The notes below the pieces were generated by a model. It was given only the letters and a program-made list of their open reading frames with translations, searched no databases and was not told the origin of the DNA. A stretch of DNA of 64,000 nt from Deuterostichococcus epilithicus. Lineage: Eukaryota; Chlorophyta; Trebouxiophyceae; Prasiolales; Stichococcaceae. The DNA lies in NCBI GenBank assembly GCA_033439295.1, contig JAVTLE010000023.1:4547215-4611214 (forward strand), in the 5' to 3' direction. The translations under genes were made by a program, and so were the position numbers. How positions within the stretch are numbered: the stretch's first letter is position 1; each line of letters starts with the position of its first letter. Below are positions 56,451 to 64,000 of this stretch, piece after piece.

Positions 56451-59101
56451 TCAGGGCGGCAACTGCGGCAGGTCCGCCCGCTGGGCCAGCACCTTTGCCG
56501 CCAGATCCTCACTGCGGCGATCCTGCGGTCGAGTACGGTTCGCTTCAGATTCTGGTGACGAGCTCCAATGTGGCACGCACACAGGGCGAACCTGCCGCAG
56601 CATCGTCGAGGCAAAGGACAGGCGGCGAGCGAACTGTGTCACAGACTGGGCACCATCGCCGACCATGATACATCATTTCTCGGCAACCACCAAGGCCCAC
56701 CAGAAGGTCAAGTGCTGCGCTGAGGCTGTCCAGCTGCCGATCCATGTCCTCATACGCAGAGGGTACTGCGTCTTCCATCTCCTCCTGCGGCAGCACAACT
56801 TCAATCGCAGACGTAGGACACTTGAAAGAAGGCAGACAGTATGCAGTCTGCACATCCACAAGCCTCAGCAGCGTCAGGGCTGCCGAGAGCAGCCAATCTG
56901 GCAGCTCCCCTGCTGCACTCTGCGGATACAGTCACTCGTGACATTGCACCCCTGTGCCGTTTCTGATGAAAGCCGCTCGTCTGCACACGAGAAGCAGGCG
57001 CCACACCTGCGGCAGGGGAGTGGGCTGCGCTGGCTGCGCCGATGAGAAGCCACCCGTCCAGCTGAATTGCCCTGTCATCATCGCTTCTGCAGCAGCGCTG
57101 CTGCCGGCTGCAGGAAGAGCCTGACGCCCTTGCGCTGCGCGGTCCTGGTCCGACTGCTGTGCCGGTGCGCCGTCAGCCACGGGACCATTGCTGTCCCAGC
57201 CGAACTGGCCAGCGGCCAGCAAGTCTGCTGCGGTGGTCCCCTGCTGGAGCCTGCTGGTGCCGTTGGCTTGCGGCGCCGCCGGCGTCTCTGCCTCGTGGAG
57301 CGACAGCCGCCGCAGGCCGCCGGATGGTTGCAGCGCCGAGGCGCCCGCGGTTGCTGAGCCGCCGCCCAGTGTCGCAGAAGGAGGTGCCGTCTCGGGGTCC
57401 AGCTGTTCTGCAGCGGCGGCGCTGATGGCCGACGCACTGCTGCTGCTGCTGCCGCCGCGCAGGAAGGCGGCGAGAAATTGCATCACGGCGCCGTCGTCAG
57501 GGCGGCTGTGCTCTAGAGAGGCCCTGGAAGCTGCTACCTCCTCCTCTGTCATGCGCCTGCATATGGTGAGCAGGCGGCCGAGGTAACACAGGGACCGCTT
57601 GGGCGCTGAAAGCGCTGGCACCGGAGGATGCCTCGCCAGCGGGCACTGTGTGCGATGGGTGCTGCCGCTGTGCACACCTTGCAGGCTGGTGCCTTGCGAA
57701 AGCAATGCAGATACGCAGCGCACCCAGCGACAGCTGGAAGAATTCTCTCCAGCGCCGTGGAACACTGCATTTCGGGGTGCCCCTGCACCGCCAGCACGCG
57801 GCCGCCGGCGGCGCCCCAGATGTCATTGGCGGCGGTCGCCGAGGATGCCAGCAGCACCCCGTCCGGTGGCAGCTGCGTCACCTGTGCCATGAAGAGCTCA
57901 TTTGTGACAGCGAGTCCGGCAGCAGAATACTGCCATGGCGCCGGTGCATGGCCAGGCTGCAACTGACAACCGTCCAGACATGCATGGCGCCTCGAACCCA
58001 GGTGTGTTGTGCGACTTGCGCAGGCCAACGCCGCGGCGAGGTCACACGAAAGACTTGGGGCAGCGGTTGTCGCATAGCCAGACGCACCTGGTCGCCGTGA
58101 CTTTCCAAAACGCGGCAGCCCGCCGCGGCGGCGAGCACGGGCGGCAGTGCCCGCTGGTATGCGGGTGTTTGCTGCAGCGCCGTCTCAAAGCGCAGGTCCT
58201 CGACTGCAACGTGTGCGCACAAGGGCCCTGGTCATGACGTTGTCTCATGCAAGTGGCAGCAAGGCGGACTCGACTGATCAGGTGCAGCGCGTGCTCAGAC
58301 CGGGGCAACGAGCACCCGCAGCTCAGCTCACCTGTGAGCACAAAGCGGCCCGACGGGTTTCTGCCCACGGCGCCTCCCAGCGCCCTTGCGAGTATCTGCA
58401 TCAGCAACGGCTCGTCTGTGACCAAAACATGGTGGGACTCCGAACTGACGGCAGCAGCACGGCATCACGCCGCCATGCAATGATGAAGCACTGCCACAGC
58501 TGACTCCTTGACGCGCAATGAAGCGCCGAGCCTTCTGCACCATTTTGACATGGCACATCTCGGCTGCCGCAAGCGCACCTGACTGCCGAAGCACAGCCCA
58601 ACGATGCGCAGCTGCGGCGGCCCGGAGCGCACAGCCTCTGCCAGCCACGCAGCCAGCCGCGTGATCCACGGCACGTCGTCGGCCGCCGAGTAGTGGCTGC
58701 CACTGAGCACCAGCGCGTCGAAGCGGGTCAGGTCGACGTTTTGAAACTGCTCGTCGTAGCACTGCGCGCCGAAGGAGGAGCCATGTGGTGTGCCGGCGCT
58801 GACCCGTTGTTCAGACCCACAGCGGGTTGGGTGCACAAGCTCCTCGATGCAAGCCTTTTGCAACGCATGTCATGCAAGCATCACCTTGAGGACCTCCCAT
58901 TGCACGTCCGTCAAGCCGGAGAACAGACCGAGGAAGACCTGCGCGGCGTGCGTCACACAAGCACGTTTGGCACCTGCATGCCATGAGTCGATGCGTACTG
59001 ATGCGATACGATTGATCCAGAACAGACAGCTGAAACGCTCTTGCCTGCTCGTGGCCCCTCCACTTTTCGGCGTCCTCGCAGTCCAAGAATGCCCATCGCA
59101 T
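56451..59101 (-). CDS. Class I glutamine amidotransferase-like (gamma-glutamyl-peptidase type) protein with C-terminal extension
   Basis: Exons in transcript order: 59045-59101 (MRWAFLDCEDAEKWRGHEQ), 58894-58938, 58579-58761, 58332-58395, 58088-58203, ~57724-57881, 57007-~57605, ~56710-56930, 56451-~56530 (TGA). The GATase fold shows VLSGSHYSAADDVPWI, the nucleophile elbow IVGLCFGSQ (Cys in GLCFG), FETALQ...VLESHGDQV and the His-Glu of AVQGHPEM. Plant and yeast relatives (GGP, YLR126C type) act on gamma-glutamyl substrates in the cytosol. Beyond the domain the protein continues about 300 residues: low-complexity Ala/Ser/Gln sequence with two related motifs (LLAAGQFGW and AMMTGQFSW), then WLLSAALTLLRLVDVQTAY, an acidic stretch and a final DLAAKVLAQRADLPQLPP. 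The first intron has a GC donor. The 57724/57605 junction is the least certain. Confidence 0.85.
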
Positions 59102-60590
59102 CTTCGCTGTTTGCGCCAGCGGGAGGACAGGCGGGCCGCGCTCTGTTGCAAGCAGCAGGTGACCTGTACCCTGCTTCGCGCTGCTTTGCGCTGCGGTATC
59201 TGCGAAGCGAAATTTCGTTTGAGAGGGCATGGAGTGCTTCATCAGCGGGTTCAGCGCGCCAGCAGGTTCCGGAAACGGGCAGTGCTTCAGCTCATTCCAG
59301 CTCATTGCTCAATCAGCTTCCCCGTTTGGTCCTCAACGCCCAACTATGTTTGTGTCGATCGCGACTTCTGCGCGACTGCAACCTCAGGTGCACTGTCCGG
59401 GTGCACACAGCAGATCAGCGCGACGCCTCACCTTTCACCTCCGCAGAGCAGCCATGAGGCCATGTCACTGCATGTTGACATCTTGTCTCTCCTCAAGTCC
59501 GCTCAGGAAGCGATGTGCAGCAAGGCTTTAGGTCGGCAGTGAGCCGCAGCGCGCATGTGTTTTGTGCTCTTTTTCCACGGCAACTACCCTCTTCCCTCTT
59601 CCAGGCTGGCGAATCGTGTGAGGCTTAAGGTGCCGTCTGCAGCACGCCGGCGGCTTTTGACATTGCTGCATGGCGCGGCTGTGCCGGGCTATGCGGCGGC
59701 GGCCATGCCGGGGCGCGCGCCTTGACACCATGACGAGGCGTGCCTGCTCCTGCCAGCACTAACGCCAGCCCGCGAGCACGGCAGTGGCTAGCAGCGGCGC
59801 TGTCGGGCCTCAGGACTGCGGGTCCGAGCTGTCGAAACCATCACGCTAAGGTTTCTGGCTGCGTCATAATGCGGTGCTCATCATCTTCATGCTGCATCTC
59901 ATCAGCGTTGTGGGTGCCAGCACTGGCGTATCGCGAAGCTGCACGCAGCGGACGGCCAGCGCGCAGCGTCGAGTTCGGGCCTCTGCTGCAGTGCAGCTCA
60001 CAGCTTAACACCCGGGCCGCCGCCGCAGCAAAGCTAGCGCATCGGGCGGCGCAGCTGGCATCCTGAAAATCTCGTCATCTTGGCCCAACACTCACGGCCG
60101 GCGACTCTGCGACAGAGATGCACCCTGAACCCAACGGTCGGAAAGCAGTGTTGGCAAGGTTGCAAGTGCCATCACGAATCAACACTCGAGACCGCCCGCT
60201 ACTGTCCGCGTACGGCGCTGCTGACTACAGCTCCTGCGGCGGCTCTCGTCGCTTGGCGCCAGACACCTGCAGTGAGGCGTCATTGGCGGAGTGCGAGCCT
60301 CGTCGTCTTGCCTTTCACCAGCCCGGCTTTACATCACAGAAGCGCAGGATCAGCTGGTGGCTGACTTCGTCGCCATCTGCTGAACGCGATTGCATTCCGC
60401 CAAGGTCCTAACACACCGGAGCCAGCCTGCTCAAAGTGCCAGGCAACACATATCAGAGGTGTGAGTGATGGCCTGCAAATCACAGACATTGTTCGCCGGC
60501 TGCACACATCCTGCATCTTCATCCCGTATGTAGTACCTCCTGTTTCCTGCTGCAGCAACCAATCCCATTCTGCGCTCGGCAGTCAGGAGG
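59102..60590. other. Region without a confident gene
   Basis: The 5' flank of the amidotransferase gene, then GC-rich sequence with Arg/Cys-rich frames. A frame at 60118-60411 (MHPEPNGRKAVLARLQVPSR...) is open. Near 60330-60390 an alternative frame reads ITEAQDQLVADFVAIC followed by a stop. I could not join these into one protein. Confidence 0.3.
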
Positions 60591-60593
60591 TGA

Positions 60594-61458
60594 CATTGGC
60601 TCGGCGGGGCGCCTCGGCTGACGACGCCCCCGCATGGCAGGCGGCGCGGCTGTCGGCACTGGCTGCGGAGAACGCGGAGCTGCGTGCGATGCTGGGCGGG
60701 GCCAGCGTCAGTGGCGGCCGTGCTGCATGGCGCAAGCTCACCTCCTGCACGGCGTGCGGTCAGGCTTGGGCAGCCCACGCACCGCACCACGCCAGCCGTC
60801 TACTTTTTGGAGTGACGGACTTTGACATGGAAATCTGTGTGAGTACGGTTGCTAATATGGTGGCAGATTTGGAAGTGGCGAGTAGCTGACGGAACCCCCG
60901 GATGTCAGCAGCAAGACATAGGAGCTGCGAGTCACGCTGCCCTGGGGCCAGTAGGCGATATGGCCGCGCTGGTGCTCGAGCCATAGATGAACACAGGTGC
61001 CGGCGGTTGCAGCATGCAATGACGCTCGGATGTGCCTGAACTCACACCACCTTTGACATGTCATTCGCATACGTTCCAGCATTTTACAGAGCCTTCTGCG
61101 AAGCACTTGGCACACTTCTGCTGTCAGTCGTATAAGCACCCCGCACTTCCGACTAAGGCACGCCCTGTTCACTACTTGCCGCGTTTGAGACGGTGCAAAC
61201 ACCGCGAACGTTGCCGCCGCCGCTGCATCCGCCTCCGCCAACCATCGGCATTGCCTCACTTGAGGGTCCGACCCTGCCACCGCCGCCGCCCGCCCTGCCG
61301 CCACCAGCGGCCGCCAAATTGTCGAAACCAAATGAGCGGCTAGCATGGCAGCGGTCCTCCTGTGTGCCGCCCGTACGACCCCGCCAACTGCGCAGGATAT
61401 GGAGAAACTGCAAGTTGAGGGCGGTCAACTGGTAATACGTATCCGCACTGCACCCTGA
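60594..61458 (+). CDS. Candidate small multi-exon gene, unrecognised
   Basis: Three stretches look coding by composition. About 60594-60710 reads VTLARRGASADDAPAW then a helical AARLSALAAENAELRAMLGG. About 61180-61370 is proline-rich (TLPPPLHPPPPTIGIASLEG). About 61401-61458 follows a TGCGCAG acceptor, reads DMEKLQVEGGQLVIRIRTAP and ends TGA. The splice partners between them were not found, because the last intron would be under 40 nt with the nearest donors. The product could be a small coiled-coil protein; I do not recognise it. Confidence 0.3.
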
Positions 61459-61564
61459 CGAGCTCCAGGAGGATGCACAAACGGCACATGGCAAATGGAT
61501 CAGGCAACGCACATCAACAGCGTGGCGGCTTGGGGAGATGCGTGACACAGCTGCTGACGAGCCA

Positions 61565-61580
61565 TTAGGGTTTAGGGTTC
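61565..61580 (+). repeat. Interstitial telomere repeat (TTTAGGG), G-strand forward
   Basis: TTAGGGTTTAGGGTT at the left edge of the compositionally different right end of the window. It marks the start of what I read as the subtelomere. Confidence 0.8.
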
Positions 61581-62817
61581 ATGCATGAAGAGCACTTGCC
61601 CATTGTGCGCCTCATAGCTCGGCTTGTAGAGCGTGGATGGCGGGGGGTGGGGTGGCAAAACGAAGGTGCACACTCAGGGTACACGTCTGGAGTGGCGCTC
61701 GTGGTGTCGCGCCCCACCCCTTGCCATGGTGGCACTTGCAAGAGGGTGTGGTGGTTGTGCTAGTGGCCCCCTCATCGAAGTAGTGAGGTGGGAGGCGTTG
61801 TGGCCCCACCTAGGGCGCCGCCACCCTCGTGACACCTCAGTAGGTCGTGGGCATGCCGTGTGTAAGAGGGCCGGCCTTGCCACCGCCGTGGGCGCATGCA
61901 AGGGCACCAAAGGGGGGGCACTCCCCCGCCGGATTTTCCAGGAAATCGAGTGTTTCTGGGTACATAAAAGGGCTTAAGTATTGAGGTGCCGGGGGGTGTG
62001 ATGGCACACGGCGTGCAACACACGGCGCGCGCACGGGAGGGGTGGGGGGCCATGCATGCACCCAAAGGTGTGGCAAGCACATGATTGGGCCCCCCACCTC
62101 GTGCGGCGCACTCAAGCCAACTCCCCAACATGCATGCACACGTCTCCACCCCATCGTGGGCCGCGCCACGCGCCGTGGGGCGGTCTGACCACCATCAAAC
62201 ACAGTTTCTATGCGTTGGAAAGGCCACGCGACAGGTCTCGTCGCCCACGCGCCAACTTGCGCGACTTACCCCCCCACGATCGTAACACATCCCGGGAGCC
62301 AAGTACCTCAAACCGGCACGCATGGCGCGGGAGCTTTGTCAAACGTCTCCTGTGTGCATGAGAGGCCCACCTTGAGGTCGTCCGGCACGCCGCCGCCCGC
62401 ACGGCGTAGGTGCACGTCAGATCTTCCCCTTGTGTGCCACGTGAACCGAAAGCCCACCTCAATGCCACACAATGCGGCCGTGGCTCTTGAAAAGTGAGTT
62501 TTAATGGAGCAGAGCGTGGGAGGGGACACGCAACGCACGGCTGGTGTGGTGCGTGCATTTGGGGGGGTCGGAGGCATGGTCGGGAGTCGGGCCGGCGGCT
62601 CAATGGGCGGACACATGTTGGGCTTCCCCATGGCACGGGAATGGCCATAACTTTTGCGTCTGACCTCGGATCTGGACGCGGCGACCGGCAGCGGCACCGC
62701 AGAGGCCTCAGATAGGCGCATGGTCAAGTTCTTCTGCAAATACACCCCGTTTGCGCACCTCAACCTCATCCCAAAGTCCAAGGGGCCCAAGGGGTGCCAA
62801 CCTCAATCGACCACCCC
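61581..62817. other. Subtelomeric sequence, CCCC/GGGG-rich, no recognised gene
   Basis: Open frames on both strands (for example 61772-62149 - and 62308-62790 -) carry no motif I can name. The minus frame ending at 62308 has TWHTRGRSDVHLRRAGGG, which could be part of a mobile-element protein; this is a guess. The base composition (long G or C runs, CATGCATG words) differs from the genic part. Confidence 0.35.
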
Positions 62818-62834
62818 CCTAAACCCTAAACCCT
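62818..62834 (-). repeat. Interstitial telomere repeat in the opposite orientation (CCCTAAA)
   Basis: CCCTAAACCCTAAACCC lies between two G-strand-forward stretches at 61565 and 63911, so at least one inversion or independent insertion has occurred. Confidence 0.85.
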
Positions 62835-63238
62835 TGTCCCAGCCACGCACGGGAGGTCCGCCACCACGTGGGGGCCACGTGACATGACCGTCAGCCACGC
62901 GGGAGGCCGTTACATGGTGTTCCTGGTCGCTGCAGTGCATGATTTCATTTTTATATTGGTAATATATAGGCACACATGGCTACTTCGAGTCAGAAAATCA
63001 TAGCTCCCGATTCCATGGGCGGAATCCAGATCTGATTAGCTCCAGATGCTCGTCCTGACATGGCGGAGGCAGCCACGGCCTGAGCTTTGAACCACAAGTG
63101 CTCTGCATTTTGAGCTGTCGGCCGCCGAAGGCAAGGGGGTCCGTGACACACAAATTCTTGATGGAGGGTGGCTCACCACCCTAGAACCCCACATGTGGTG
63201 GCTTGCCAATGGGCTGAGGCACACCTGGTGTCCCACCA
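62835..63238. other. Subtelomeric non-coding stretch
   Basis: An AT-richer patch (62940-63030, with TATATTGGTAATATATAGG) stands out in an otherwise GC-rich window. No gene is seen. Confidence 0.4.
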
Positions 63239-63850
63239 TCAGTCACTATCAAGGTCGATCTCGATGTCATGCTCCACATCCTCACCACCCCCCTCCACCT
63301 CCTCTCCACCCACACCAACTCCCGCCACATTGCCTCTCATGGCACCCCTCAATGCTTTCATGCCATCCACGGCCCTTTGGGCATCCCGTTGGGGCTTGGT
63401 CCGATCATAATGCTTCGTGGCCGTGGAGGGGGCATGCCCCATGGCCGTGGCAAGCTGATCCTTGGTGGGTGCTCCCTCAATTGGGCGAATTGCCCCATGC
63501 ACCACACCAATGGTGATGTGCCTTCACCACACAAACGAAAAGAAGGTGAGCCTCTACCTATGAAGAGCTTGGTGGGCATGCGTGGGGTGTCATCAACACA
63601 CATTGCATTGCATTGCATTGCATTGCATTGCATTGCATTGCATTGCATTGCATTGCATTGCATGGGGATTTGCACCCCTACATTGAGAGCCCACCTTGCA
63701 AGGTTGGGAGCCATCCTCTTGCCACATATCTTCTCACATAGATCCCCAAACATGACCCTCCATTGCTTGCTCGTGAAGCCCACGCTTGTGATTGGGTCAA
63801 AGAAAAGGGGTAGTGCCTCCTTGTCTCCCTATGCAATGAAGCACCCACAC
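63239..63850 (-). mobile_element. Tyrosine-recombinase-like protein fragment of a subtelomeric element
   Basis: Two minus-strand pieces fit the C-terminal half of a tyrosine recombinase. The upstream piece (about 63850-63680) reads LPLFFDPITSVGFTSKQWRV and then CGKRMAPNLARWALNVG, where the Arg of NLAR could be the first catalytic Arg region. The downstream piece (63505-63239) reads DQLATAMGHAPSTATKHYDR, matching the LxxxMGHxxxTAxxxY box with the catalytic His and Tyr. It ends in an acidic tail (EHDIEIDLDSD). A pentanucleotide satellite (63598-63665) lies between them, in frame as a QCNAM repeat or in an intron. Cryptons and some viral or plasmid integrases have such proteins. The N-terminal part is not visible before the window end. 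Confidence 0.5.
63598..63665. repeat. (CATTG)n pentanucleotide microsatellite, about 13 units
   Basis: CATTG is repeated without interruption, beginning at CACATTGCATTG and ending CATTGCATGG. On the minus strand one frame reads as a QCNAM repeat. Confidence 0.97.
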
Positions 63851-63910
63851 ACTTGAGGCCTTGCTTGGGGGCTTTGCATGTGCATGGCTTGCACCCAAGT
63901 GTTTGGGTGC

Positions 63911-63943
63911 GGGTTTAAGGTTCTGGGTTTAGGGTTTAGGGTG
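63911..63943 (+). repeat. Degenerate TTTAGGG telomere-type repeat at window end
   Basis: GGGTTTAAGGTTCTGGG then TTTAGGGTTTAGGGTGGG. The G-rich strand runs 5'->3' toward the right end, as expected for a right-hand chromosome end. The following bases include many Ns and are low quality. Confidence 0.8.
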
Positions 63944-64000
63944 GGTGCNTGTAGNGGTCTAAAAAAAANGGAGGGNGAGGGGGNGNNNNGTAGAGCGTGG

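Noticed and set aside
1-64000. CRISPR arrays, bacterial promoters, rRNA or tRNA genes
   Set aside because: No spaced identical repeats and no cloverleaf or rRNA word I could support by eye; the DNA is eukaryotic. A tRNAscan run would be decisive for tRNAs.

Overview
The window is nuclear DNA of an intron-dense, GC-rich eukaryote, most probably a green alga. The genes are split into many short exons (33 to 600 nt). Most introns run from GTGCG/GTGAG donors to TGCAG acceptors. The telomere-type repeats near the right end are TTTAGGG, the plant/Chlorella type rather than the Chlamydomonas TTTTAGGG type. A trebouxiophyte-like alga fits best; this is inference. There are no operons, no CRISPR array, and no RNA gene that I could recognise. 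Gene models were built by hand from reading frame, splice-site phase and remembered family motifs. Exon ends marked ~ are approximate.

Layout. 1-1274 (+): 3' end of adenylyl-cyclase-associated protein (CAP). 1824-2381 (+): small unknown protein. 3102-~5817 (-): WDR83/MORG1 WD40 protein. 8056-25369 (-): a 17 kb NUP205/Nup192 inner-ring nucleoporin gene with about 40 exons. 26764-30295 (+): secreted M43-type zinc metalloprotease. ~30746-31815 (-): secreted PR-1/SCP-like protein with a proline-rich stalk. 32298-34615 (+): glucose-6-phosphate 1-epimerase-like mutarotase. 34966-37367 (-): family-16 (METTL21-like) methyltransferase. 37863-~38405 (-): small YfiM-like membrane protein. 40323-42299 (-): four-TM protein of unknown function. 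43318-~56100 (+): SHPRH-type SNF2/PHD/RING helicase-ubiquitin ligase. 56451-59101 (-): class I glutamine amidotransferase-like protein. 59102-61500: one weak candidate gene. 61560-64000: subtelomere with interstitial telomere repeats, a pentanucleotide satellite and a tyrosine-recombinase-like element.

The genes are mostly single-copy housekeeping functions (actin turnover, nuclear pore, splicing scaffold, DNA-damage ubiquitylation, sugar-phosphate and glutamine chemistry) plus two secreted proteins. They do not form one pathway.

The most interesting signal is in the introns. At least four exons are preceded by decayed partial copies of their own 5' end ('exon echoes'), always on the upstream side. 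One NUP205 intron starts with an exact 2x36 bp duplication whose unit runs GT...AG. Another NUP205 intron is a 46-nt intron that is almost entirely a perfect 44-bp palindrome. Together they look like snapshots of intron birth and growth by local tandem or inverted duplication.
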